Source: Propionivibrio dicarboxylicus | GTDB taxonomy: Bacteria > Pseudomonadota > Gammaproteobacteria > Burkholderiales > Rhodocyclaceae | Assembly (NCBI GenBank): GCA_945902805.1 | Contig: CAMDMZ010000018.1 | Span: 1 to 64,000, forward strand | Reading direction: 5' to 3' | Length of the DNA: 64,000 bases | Shown: positions 26,232-33,884 of the stretch, piece by piece | How positions within the stretch are numbered: the first letter of the stretch is position 1 | Layout: every line of letters begins with the position of its first letter | Notes under the pieces: model-generated | Seen by the model: only the letters and a program-made list of their open reading frames with translations | Database searches by the model: none | What the model was told of the DNA's origin: nothing | Position numbers and translations under genes: made by a program

Positions 26232-27797
26232 ATGTCTGACAACAGTCCACAAAACAAATCTCTGGCCTTGCGCTTTGTCCTGATTGGCATTGCGATCGGT
26301 ATTGCGATCTGGGGTTCTCTCAATATCGCCATGGAGTACACCAACCGCACAGACTTTTGCATCTCGTGCCACGAGATGACCATTCCCTACGAGGAATTCA
26401 AGAAGACCATTCACTACAAGAACCGTAGTGGAACTACCGTTCAGTGCGCCGACTGCCATATCGCCAGCAGCAAACACCCGGCCGATTACATGTTCAAGTC
26501 GTTCCAGAAGCTGATGGCCGCACGCGACGTGATTGGTCACATCACCGGCATTGTTGACACACCCGAGAAGTTCGATGCCCACCGGCTGACGATGGCCGAA
26601 CGCGTCTGGGAGCGCATGAAAGAGCGGGATTCCAAAGAATGCCGCAACTGCCACGACTTCAAGACCATGGACCACGAGAAACAGAAGGATCGCTCGGTGG
26701 TGAAGCACGAAGGTGCGATCGAGGATGGCAAGACCTGTATCGACTGCCATAAGGGCATTGCCCACAAGGCGGTTCATAAGGATGCAGCGCAGGCGCCCGC
26801 CCCCTCGGCTGGCCCGGCACTCACTCCGAACGCTCCACCGCCGTCCCCAGTTGAAGCGCCCAAAGCCGATGCCAAGCCGGACACAAGCCCGGTCGCCGCA
26901 GCGGCACCTGCTGAGGCTCCGGCGGCTGCGGCCGCCCCTGTCGCCGCAGCGACGGGTCCGGATTGGAGCAAAGTCGCCAAGCGCAGCATCAAACTGTTCT
27001 ATCCGGGACAGGCGTCGGTCGAATGGGTGCTGAACAAACCGGACCACTCGTCGGCCTCGGACATCATGGACAAAAAGCGCCCCTGCGCCAAGTGTCATGA
27101 AGGCGATGCTAACGAGGTTGGCGAAAAGATCATCGTCGGTAACCCCGCCGGCGTATCGGGAACCGTGCTTGAGCCGAAACCACCGGCAGGCAAGGTCGGC
27201 TATATCCCGGTTACCTTCCAGGCGACGCATGATGGTTCGAAGATTTACTTCCGCTACGAGTGGAACCCGCCCAAGCTCACCGGCACAAAGCTCGATGGCA
27301 AGAACGAAGTCAAGCTGGCCATGATGTTCGACGGCGGCGGTACGGTTGAAGGCTCCGAGCTAATGGGCTGCTGGGGTACTTGTCACAACGACCTGCGCAG
27401 CATGAAGGATGCTGCCGACGACAAGAAGACCAAGTATCTCAAGGATGGCAGCCTGACCGGCGGCAAGTTCCTCGATCTGATGCAGTACCGCAGCGGCGAC
27501 AAGAAGGGCTACGACGGTTACGTCGCCGACACCCGTGTCATGGAAGGCGGCAAGGGACTTGTAAAGGCCGAGGGCAAGAAGGAAGGTAACAAGTGGGTTA
27601 TCACCTTCGAGCGTGAGCTTGCTGGTGGCGGCAAGGGCGATCACAAGATCGCTGCGGGCAAGGTTTACAACTTTGGTTTTGCGCTGCACGAAGACTTCAC
27701 CAATGCCCGCTTCCACTACGTATCACTCGGCTACCAGTTTGGGCTCGACAAGGAGAACAAGGAAGTGAAGAACTACATCAACGTCGTAAAACAGTAA
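26232..27797 (+). CDS. NapC/NirT-type cytochrome fused to an ethylbenzene-dehydrogenase-type haem domain
   Basis: A 521-residue membrane-anchored cytochrome. Membrane helix about 13-34. The NapC/NirT domain has haem sites at C43, C72, C137 and C169. After an Ala/Pro-rich linker (about 184-242) comes a CxxCH at C285 and a C-terminal domain resembling the gamma-subunit-like haem domain of ethylbenzene dehydrogenase/cytochrome c-552 (about 325-515), with an unusual CX3CH at C380 (GCWGTCHN). The NapC part should oxidise quinol and the C-terminal part pass electrons on, perhaps to the octahaem protein. RBS GAGGAAG. It heads an operon with the two genes after it. I know no named homologue. Confidence 0.82.
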   Translation: MSDNSPQNKSLALRFVLIGIAIGIAIWGSLNIAMEYTNRTDFCISCHEMTIPYEEFKKTIHYKNRSGTTVQCADCHIASSKHPADYMFKSFQKLMAARDVIGHITGIVDTPEKFDAHRLTMAERVWERMKERDSKECRNCHDFKTMDHEKQKDRSVVKHEGAIEDGKTCIDCHKGIAHKAVHKDAAQAPAPSAGPALTPNAPPPSPVEAPKADAKPDTSPVAAAAPAEAPAAAAAPVAAATGPDWSKVAKRSIKLFYPGQASVEWVLNKPDHSSASDIMDKKRPCAKCHEGDANEVGEKIIVGNPAGVSGTVLEPKPPAGKVGYIPVTFQATHDGSKIYFRYEWNPPKLTGTKLDGKNEVKLAMMFDGGGTVEGSELMGCWGTCHNDLRSMKDAADDKKTKYLKDGSLTGGKFLDLMQYRSGDKKGYDGYVADTRVMEGGKGLVKAEGKKEGNKWVITFERELAGGGKGDHKIAAGKVYNFGFALHEDFTNARFHYVSLGYQFGLDKENKEVKNYINVVKQ

Positions 27798-27827
27798 GCA
27801 GCCATTTTTTTGGAGGAAAAGGAGAAA

Positions 27828-28409
27828 ATGAAAATGAGCAAAAAGTGGAGCACCCTGGCAATTGCCTTGGGCGCCTTGGCGATGTCCTCCGCGACGTTCG
27901 CCGCGCCCTCCCCCGAAATGTTGGCCAATGCCTGTGCCGGATGTCATGGCACCAATGGCGGCAGCGCCGGCGACACCATGCCTAGCCTCGCCGCACAGTC
28001 TGAAGCCGCCTTTGTTGATGCGATGATGAAATTCAAGAGCGGAGAGCGCTCGTCCACCATCATGGGCCGCCTGGCCAAGGGCTACAGCGACGCCGATATC
28101 AAGGCGATGGCCGGATTTTTTGGCAAGCAAAAGCTGCATATTGCCAACCAGATGGTCGACAAGAAGAAGGTCGCACTCGGCGCCAAACTGCAGGAAAAGA
28201 ACTGCTCGCGCTGCCACCTCGAAGAGGGCAAGGAAGGGAAGGATGACACCCCTGTGATGGCTGCCCAGTGGCTGCCCTATATGCAGATACAGATGGAACT
28301 GTACGCGTCAGGCGCACGCAAGATGCCGGACAAGATGGCCGAGAAGGTCAAGGCGCTGTCCAAGGATGAACTGGACGCCCTCAATCACTTCTATGCCGCA
28401 AAGAAATAA
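27828..28409 (+). CDS. Dihaem cytochrome c (cytochrome c4/FccA-like)
   Basis: A 193-residue periplasmic cytochrome: signal peptide (about 1-25), haem sites C36-A-G-C-H40 and C126-S-R-C-H130 in two similar halves, as in cytochrome c4 and the FccA subunit of flavocytochrome c. It is followed 12 bp later by a flavocytochrome c flavoprotein, so it is most likely the haem subunit of that pair. The start at 27828 is chosen for AAAGGAG just upstream; an ATG at 27834 is equally possible. Confidence 0.85.
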   Translation: MKMSKKWSTLAIALGALAMSSATFAAPSPEMLANACAGCHGTNGGSAGDTMPSLAAQSEAAFVDAMMKFKSGERSSTIMGRLAKGYSDADIKAMAGFFGKQKLHIANQMVDKKKVALGAKLQEKNCSRCHLEEGKEGKDDTPVMAAQWLPYMQIQMELYASGARKMPDKMAEKVKALSKDELDALNHFYAAKK

Positions 28410-28421
28410 GGAGAACAACAC

Positions 28422-29699
28422 ATGACACTGGATCGCAGAAGTTTCCTCAAGCTGCTCGCCGCAGGTGCCGGCGCTGCCGGCCTGCCGATGATCGGCAACG
28501 CCGCTGAAATCATGCCCAAGAAGGGGCGTCGCGTCATCGTCATCGGCGGTGGCTATGGTGGCTCGATTGCTGCCAAGTACATCCGCATGCAAGACAAGAC
28601 TATCGAAGTGGTACTGATCGAGCGAAACAAACAGTACATCTCCTGCCCGTTCAGCAACCATCTGCTCGCCGGCTACATCAAGGATCTGTCGTCGCTGACC
28701 ATCGGTTACGACAAACTGGCAAAGAACCACGGCATCAAGATGGTGTATGACGAAGTTACGGCCATCGACCCGGCGGCCAAAACCGTTGTCACCAAGGGCG
28801 GCACGCTCTCCTATGACAAGCTGGTCGTTTCGCCCGGCATTGATTTCCGCACCGAGGAAATCGAAGGCTACGACGACAAGACCGCCGATATCATGCCGCA
28901 CGCTTGGAAGGCCGGTCCACAGACCATTCTGTTGCGCAAGCAATTGGAAAGCATGGCGGATGGCGGCACGGTCATCCTGACCGCCCCTCTGGCCCCGTTC
29001 CGTTGCCCGCCCGGGCCTTACGAGCGTGTCGCCATGGTTGCCGACTATCTCAAGAAGAACAAGCCGAAGTCCAAGGTCATCCTGCTTGACGCCAACCCGG
29101 ATATCGTTTCCAAGCCGACCCTATTCAAGAAGGGCTGGGAAATGTACGCCGGCCTCGTTGAATATCGTCCGGCCGCCAAGGTAACGGGAGTCAACACAGC
29201 CGCCATGTCAGTCACTGTCGAGGGCATTGACGAAGTTAAGGGCAACGTCATCAACCTCGTTCCGGCACAGCGCGCCACGGCACTGGTGGGCAGTGCTGGC
29301 CTGATCGGCGAAGACAAGAAGTGGTGTACCGTGAATCCCACCACCTTCGAATCCACGCTGCATAAGGACGTCTATGTCATCGGCGACTCAAGCAACGCGG
29401 GCGCCATGCCGAAATCTGGCTACTCGGCGAACTCCGAAGGAAAGATCTGCGCGACCAACATCGTCGCCGCGATGAATGGTAAGGAACTGATCGAAATGTC
29501 CGGCATCAACACCTGCTACAGTTTCTTGTCGCACGACGAAGCAATCAGTGTGGCCGGCATCTACGCGGTCAAGGACGGCAAAATCGTAGGCGTACCGAAC
29601 TCGGGTGGCATCTCCAAGCTTGACTACTCGGACGCCAAGCTGGAAGCGAAATATGCCAACAGCTGGCTGAAGAACATCCTGACCGAAATGTCGTCCTGA
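28422..29699 (+). CDS. fccB: Flavocytochrome c sulfide dehydrogenase-type flavoprotein
   Basis: A 425-residue FAD protein exported by Tat (LDRRSFLKLL at residues 3-12). The FAD Rossmann motif VIVIGGGYGGSIAAKYI is at about 38-54. Three key Cys are conserved relative to FccB: Cys75 (ISCPFSNHLLAG, covalent FAD site), and Cys195 (PFRCPPGPYERV) with Cys365 (NTCYSFLSHDE), the redox disulfide pair. FccAB oxidises sulfide to sulfur, giving electrons to cytochrome c. In this cluster with NapC- and HAO-type cytochromes the physiological donor may differ; the sequence supports the family, not the substrate. Confidence 0.88.
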   Translation: MTLDRRSFLKLLAAGAGAAGLPMIGNAAEIMPKKGRRVIVIGGGYGGSIAAKYIRMQDKTIEVVLIERNKQYISCPFSNHLLAGYIKDLSSLTIGYDKLAKNHGIKMVYDEVTAIDPAAKTVVTKGGTLSYDKLVVSPGIDFRTEEIEGYDDKTADIMPHAWKAGPQTILLRKQLESMADGGTVILTAPLAPFRCPPGPYERVAMVADYLKKNKPKSKVILLDANPDIVSKPTLFKKGWEMYAGLVEYRPAAKVTGVNTAAMSVTVEGIDEVKGNVINLVPAQRATALVGSAGLIGEDKKWCTVNPTTFESTLHKDVYVIGDSSNAGAMPKSGYSANSEGKICATNIVAAMNGKELIEMSGINTCYSFLSHDEAISVAGIYAVKDGKIVGVPNSGGISKLDYSDAKLEAKYANSWLKNILTEMSS

Positions 29700-29721
29700 T
29701 CAGCGACTACTTGGAACCCCA

Positions 29722-29750
29722 AGAACCCCGCTACGGCGGGGTTCTTTTTT
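29722..29750 (+). terminator. Rho-independent terminator after fccB
   Basis: Stem AGAACCCCGC / GCGGGGTTCT with a TACG loop, followed by a run of T to 29750. It ends the cytochrome operon and may also serve the convergent dut gene. Confidence 0.9.
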
Positions 29751-29756
29751 GGCTAT

Positions 29757-30218
29757 TCAGGTTTTGCCGGTACTGCCGAAGCCACCCACACCACGCTGGC
29801 TTTCTTCAAACGCGTCAACGATGTTGAACGCCACCTGTACCACGGGCACCACCACCAACTGTGCCAGCCGATCAAGCGGATTGAGCGTAAAAATCTCTTT
29901 GCCGCGATTCCAGGTCGAGACGAATATTTCACCCTGGTAATCCGAATCAATCAAGCCCACCAAGTTGCCCAGCACAATGCCATGCTTGTGCCCCAACCCC
30001 GAGCGCGGCAGGATCATGGCCGCCAAGCCAGGATCGGCCAGATGAATTGCAATACCCGTCGGCACCAGATAAGTTTCACCGGGCGCGATCTTGATCGCCG
30101 TCTCAATACAGGCGCGCAAATCAAGTCCCGCCGCTCCAGACGTCGCGTACTTCGGAAGATTTTCTCCTTTTGCGTCATGAAGGCGCGAGTCGAGGATACG
30201 AACGTCAATTCGATGCAC
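29757..30218 (-). CDS. dut: Deoxyuridine 5'-triphosphate nucleotidohydrolase
   Basis: Hydrolyses dUTP to dUMP and PPi, keeping uracil out of DNA and feeding thymidylate synthesis. A 153-residue homotrimeric-type dUTPase with the five family motifs, including [32 protein letters not shown] and the C-terminal [10 protein letters not shown] arm. The start is a GTG at 30218 with GGAGAAAA upstream; length then matches the E. coli enzyme. It overlaps the end of coaBC by 14 bp, as in many proteobacteria. Confidence 0.95.
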   Translation of the reverse strand: MHRIDVRILDSRLHDAKGENLPKYATSGAAGLDLRACIETAIKIAPGETYLVPTGIAIHLADPGLAAMILPRSGLGHKHGIVLGNLVGLIDSDYQGEIFVSTWNRGKEIFTLNPLDRLAQLVVVPVVQVAFNIVDAFEESQRGVGGFGSTGKT

Positions 30219-31416
30219 AGTTTTTCTCCAGCAAGTTGGTGATATGCCGCACGATGGCCCGTGCAATAGTCAATTTGTCACCGGGTGGCAGCGCATGGGA
30301 ACCCTCGGTGTCAAACAAGGTGACGGAATTGTCATCGCCGCCGAGTCCATCTTGCACCAGATTGCCGACCACCAGATCGAGCTTCTTTGCCACCCGTTTA
30401 CCTTCGGCATACGTCGCCAGATCGCGGCTTTCAGCGGCAAAACCGACACAAAACGGGGCATCCGGCAGGGACGCAATTTCAGCCAGAATGTCCGGATTGG
30501 CTTCAAGTTCCAATGTCAGTGCTGCCGCACCTTTCTTGATCTTGTGCTCGGTGGCGCTCTTGGGCCGAAAGTCGGCAACCGCCGCTACTGCAATGAAGAT
30601 ATCGTTGGGCCGCCGTCCCGCCAGCACCGACTTTACGGTCTCGCGCATCTGCAGCGCGGTCTGTACATCCACTCGCCGCACACCACGCGGAGTCATCAAG
30701 GAAACGGGACCGGACACCAGTGTCACCTCGGCTCCAGCCTCGGCACAGGCGCGTGCCAACGCATAGCCCATCTTGCCCGAACTCGAATTGGTCAATCCAC
30801 GCACGGGATCCAGCGGTTCGAAGGTTGGGCCTGCGGTGAGAATCGCCCGCCGGCCCATGAGAATTTTCGGCTGCAGGGAAGCAATCAAGTCATAAGCGAT
30901 TTCCTGGGCTTCCAACATGCGCCCCTCGCCCACTTCGCCACACGCCTGTTCGCCTGAAGCCGGACCGAGCACCGCAATGCCGTCGGCGCCAATCTGCGCG
31001 ACATTACGCTGCGTCGCCGGGTTCTGCCACATCTGACGATTCATCGCCGGCGCCACCAGCAGCGGACAATCTCGAGCGAGGCACAGCGTGCTCAATAGAT
31101 CGTCGGCACGCCCCTGCGCCAACTTGGCGATGAAATCAGCAGTTGCTGGCGCCACCACCAGGGCATCGGCACCACGGGTCAAATCGATGTGCGCCATTCC
31201 ATTCGCCATGCGCTCATCCCACAATGCCTGCCAGACCGGTCGCCCGGTGAGCGCCTGAAAGGTCGCGACACCGACGAATTGGGCACCGGCGGCGGTCATT
31301 ACGACATCGACGACGGCTCCAGCTTTGATCAACAGGCGTGCCAACTCGGCCGCTTTGTACGCCGCCACACCGCCGGTTATGCCGAGGACGATGCGCCTTC
31401 CGTGCAGATCGTTCAT
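30205..31416 (-). CDS. coaBC: Bifunctional phosphopantothenoylcysteine decarboxylase / phosphopantothenate-cysteine ligase
   Basis: Two steps of coenzyme A synthesis. A 403-residue fusion: the flavin decarboxylase CoaC is at about 1-185 ([24 protein letters not shown]), the CTP-dependent ligase CoaB after about 190 ([20 protein letters not shown]). A copy of the dispersed 26-bp repeat lies in frame at 30611-30636 and encodes KSVLAGRR immediately before the conserved [14 protein letters not shown] segment, in what should be a surface loop. Divergent from radC with 41 bp between the starts. Confidence 0.95.
   Translation of the reverse strand: MNDLHGRRIVLGITGGVAAYKAAELARLLIKAGAVVDVVMTAAGAQFVGVATFQALTGRPVWQALWDERMANGMAHIDLTRGADALVVAPATADFIAKLAQGRADDLLSTLCLARDCPLLVAPAMNRQMWQNPATQRNVAQIGADGIAVLGPASGEQACGEVGEGRMLEAQEIAYDLIASLQPKILMGRRAILTAGPTFEPLDPVRGLTNSSSGKMGYALARACAEAGAEVTLVSGPVSLMTPRGVRRVDVQTALQMRETVKSVLAGRRPNDIFIAVAAVADFRPKSATEHKIKKGAAALTLELEANPDILAEIASLPDAPFCVGFAAESRDLATYAEGKRVAKKLDLVVGNLVQDGLGGDDNSVTLFDTEGSHALPPGDKLTIARAIVRHITNLLEKNCASN
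30611..30636 (-). repeat. Dispersed 26-bp repeat, copy 6 (in frame inside coaBC)
   Basis: Reverse-complement consensus CGCCGTCCCGCCAGCACCGA followed by CTTT. It encodes KSVLAGRRP within CoaBC. Confidence 0.85.
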
Positions 31417-31457
31417 GACTTGAGTATCCTGCGCCTATGGAAAAGCGATTGTAATCG

Positions 31458-32138
31458 ATGGGAATCAGTGACTGGCCCGAAGGAGAGCGCCCACGCGAGC
31501 GGCTGCTGAAACTGGGCGCTGCGGCGCTATCAGATGCCGAACTACTGGCGATTTTTCTCCGTGTCGGAATACCGGGCAAGAGCGCCGTAGATCTGGCGCG
31601 TGATCTGCTGGTACGCTTCGACGGCGACCTTGGCCGGCTCGCTGCCGCTGATCCGGCAGGGCTTGCCAAGTTGCCCGGGATTGGCAACGCCAAAGCAGCG
31701 CAGCTCGCGGCTAGCCTTGAACTGGCGCGCCGCGCACTGAGTAGTACGATGAGCGAGCATAGCGCTCTCAATTCGCCGCAAGCCGTGCGCGATTGGTTAC
31801 GACTCCAAATCGGCCGCTTGCCCCATGAGGTATTTCACGCGTTGTGGCTCGATTCCCAACACCGGCTGATCACCGCCGAAGAGCTGTTTCGTGGCACCTT
31901 GACCCAGACCAGTGTCTACCCGCGCGAAGTCGTCAAGCACGCGCTGAATCACAACGCCGCAGCAGTCATCCTCGCCCACAATCACCCGTCTGGTCAGTCC
32001 CAACCCTCAGCGGCAGATATAACTCTGACCCGAGGGCTGAAGGATGCATTGGCCTTGGTCGACGTCAAACTGCTCGACCATTTCATCGTTACTGCGACAG
32101 GAAATCCGTTTTCGCTCGCTGAAAATGGCTTGCTGTAG
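31458..32138 (+). CDS. radC: RadC-family JAB/MPN-domain protein
   Basis: A 226-residue UPF0758/RadC protein: N-terminal helix-hairpin-helix part ([21 protein letters not shown], about 70-95) and a C-terminal metalloprotease-like JAB domain with [15 protein letters not shown] (about 174-188). Once thought a DNA-repair gene, its role remains unclear. It is divergent from coaBC, and this dut-coaBC-radC-rpmBG order is common in proteobacteria, which supports core chromosome here. Confidence 0.93.
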   Translation: MGISDWPEGERPRERLLKLGAAALSDAELLAIFLRVGIPGKSAVDLARDLLVRFDGDLGRLAAADPAGLAKLPGIGNAKAAQLAASLELARRALSSTMSEHSALNSPQAVRDWLRLQIGRLPHEVFHALWLDSQHRLITAEELFRGTLTQTSVYPREVVKHALNHNAAAVILAHNHPSGQSQPSAADITLTRGLKDALALVDVKLLDHFIVTATGNPFSLAENGLL

Positions 32139-32157
32139 GTTTGAGACCAAAAATACC

Positions 32158-32187
32158 TTGATACTTTTTCACTTGCTTTGCTACAAT
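32158..32187 (+). promoter_or_regulatory. Sigma70 promoter of rpmB-rpmG
   Basis: TTGATA (32158-32163), 18 bp, TACAAT (32182-32187), giving a start near 32194 and a leader of about 30 nt. Confidence 0.65.
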
Positions 32188-32224
32188 GGCGAGCTTTGCT
32201 AAATCTAAGATTCAGGAGCTAATT

Positions 32225-32458
32225 ATGTCCCGCGTATGCCAAGTGACGGGCAAGGCCCCGATGGTGGGGAACAACGTGTCCCACGCCAACAATAAAACCA
32301 AACGTCGGTTTTTGCCGAATCTGCACAATCGTCGTTTCTGGGTCGAGTCCGAAAATCGTTGGGTCAGCCTGCGTGTATCCAACGCCGGTCTGCGCACCAT
32401 CGACAAGAAGGGTATTGACGTCGTTCTTACCGAGCTGCGCACGCGCGGCGAGATTTAA
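32225..32458 (+). CDS. rpmB: 50S ribosomal protein L28
   Basis: A 77-residue large-subunit ribosomal protein, full length, beginning [20 protein letters not shown]. The start at 32225 follows CAGGAG; in-frame codons further upstream lie within the promoter. First gene of the rpmB-rpmG pair; rpmG begins 15 bp later. Confidence 0.97.
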   Translation: MSRVCQVTGKAPMVGNNVSHANNKTKRRFLPNLHNRRFWVESENRWVSLRVSNAGLRTIDKKGIDVVLTELRTRGEI

Positions 32459-32473
32459 TCAGGAGCAAGCACC

Positions 32474-32641
32474 ATGGCCAAGGGCGGACGCGAAAAGATC
32501 AAGCTGGAATCCACAGCTGGCACAGGTCACTTCTACACCACGTCGAAGAACAAGAAGACCACCCCAGGAAAGCTGGAGTTCATGAAGTATGATCCGAAGG
32601 CACGCAAACACGTTGCCTACAAGGAAGTGAAGCTGAAGTAA
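32474..32641 (+). CDS. rpmG: 50S ribosomal protein L33
   Basis: A 55-residue ribosomal protein beginning [20 protein letters not shown]. It lacks the CxxC zinc pairs, so it is the Cys-minus form. RBS AGGAG 8 nt upstream. It ends 16 bp before the terminator stem. Confidence 0.95.
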   Translation: MAKGGREKIKLESTAGTGHFYTTSKNKKTTPGKLEFMKYDPKARKHVAYKEVKLK

Positions 32642-32656
32642 GCTTTCACCACCGAA

Positions 32657-32692
32657 AAAAAGCCCGCTTCGGTCAAACCGAGCGGGTTTTTT
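32657..32692 (+). terminator. Rho-independent terminator of rpmBG
   Basis: Stem CCCGCTTCGGT / ACCGAGCGGG (one bulge) with a CAA loop, preceded by A and followed by TTTTTT. The A run upstream lets it act for the convergent desaturase gene too. Confidence 0.9.
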
Positions 32693-32720
32693 CATTGGCT
32701 GCGTTTTCTATCGCTCTGCT

Positions 32721-33884
32721 TTAAACCGCATAGCGACGGAGATTCAGCGAGAACTCTTCAAGCTGGCGAATGCCACTTGCTTCCGCGCGCGCTATCCAGT
32801 CTTGCAATTGCTTGACTAACTGCTCATGCGATGCCGTCGACCGCGCCCATAGCGCTTCAAGTTCGGTGCGCATCGCAATCATCTGATTAAATTTCTCGCT
32901 GCGGTCGCAAAGCTGCGTCAGGCGCTCGCGCATGCTGGTTGGCAGGGTGTCGAAATCCTCGCCCAGCAAGCGCTTCATCATTCGTCCTTCCTGCGCATCC
33001 AGCTTAAGCCGTGCAAATTCCTCGCTGGCCACCTGCCGCGCAGTGGCCAGATAACGTGCAAGCACGTCATAGCGATGCGTTATCACGGCCTGCAGAGTGT
33101 CCAGATCCACATCGCCACGCACGCCGCCAAATCTTGCCCTCGGTGCTAGCTTTTTGACCCGTGCCTGACCCAGCATCTCCAAGATACGGATGTACAACCA
33201 GCCGATATCGAACTCATACCACTTGTTGGATAACTTGGCCGAGGTGGCAAAGGTGTGATGATTGTTATGCAATTCCTCGCCGCCGATAAAAATCCCAATC
33301 GGCAGAATGTTGGTCGATGCGTCAGCCGAGGCAAAGTTGCGGTAGCCCCAGAAGTGGCCAACACCATTGATCACGCCCGCCGCCCAGAAAGGAATCCAGA
33401 GCACTTGAATTAACCAGATAACGGCACCGGGCCAAACACCGAACAAGATCAAGTCGATCGCCAGCATCAACACGATGCCGAGCTTGTGCCATGGCGTATA
33501 GATCGTGCGTTCTATCCAGTCGGCCGGTGTGCCATGGCCATATCTCGCGATCGTGTCGCTGTTATGGGCCTCTCTGACGTACAGGAATACGCCGCCCCAA
33601 AGCACCCGATTCAAGCCGAGGATTTGTGGGCTATGCGGATCTTCCGGTGTTTCGCATTTTGCGTGGTGTTTGCGATGAATCGCGGCCCATTCCTTGGTCA
33701 CCATCCCCGTGGTCAACCACATCCAGAAGCGGAAGAAGTGGCTGGCGATTGGCCCCAATTCAAGCGCCCGATGTGCTTGATGACGATGCAGAAAAATGGT
33801 CACGCCCGCAATCGTCACATGAGTCATGGCTAGGGTAAACACCACGTAGCCCCACCAGGGCAGATCAATCATCCCGTCAAGCAT
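32721..33884 (-). CDS. Membrane fatty-acid (acyl-CoA/acyl-lipid) desaturase
   Basis: A 387-residue integral-membrane di-iron desaturase. The three His boxes are HRHQAH (33-38), HRKHH (70-74) and HNNHH (206-210), with hydrophobic helices between them. The C-terminal 120 residues are a charged helical extension found in betaproteobacterial delta-9 desaturases. It introduces a double bond using O2 and reduced carriers, adjusting membrane fluidity. It overlaps the end of rnr by 8 bp on the same strand, so it is co-transcribed downstream of RNase R, consistent with cold response. Confidence 0.88.
   Translation of the reverse strand: MLDGMIDLPWWGYVVFTLAMTHVTIAGVTIFLHRHQAHRALELGPIASHFFRFWMWLTTGMVTKEWAAIHRKHHAKCETPEDPHSPQILGLNRVLWGGVFLYVREAHNSDTIARYGHGTPADWIERTIYTPWHKLGIVLMLAIDLILFGVWPGAVIWLIQVLWIPFWAAGVINGVGHFWGYRNFASADASTNILPIGIFIGGEELHNNHHTFATSAKLSNKWYEFDIGWLYIRILEMLGQARVKKLAPRARFGGVRGDVDLDTLQAVITHRYDVLARYLATARQVASEEFARLKLDAQEGRMMKRLLGEDFDTLPTSMRERLTQLCDRSEKFNQMIAMRTELEALWARSTASHEQLVKQLQDWIARAEASGIRQLEEFSLNLRRYAV

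Noticed and set aside
26109-27230. 373-codon open frame on the minus strand
   Set aside because: Antisense shadow of the NapC fusion, which has all its CxxCH motifs in the opposite frame.
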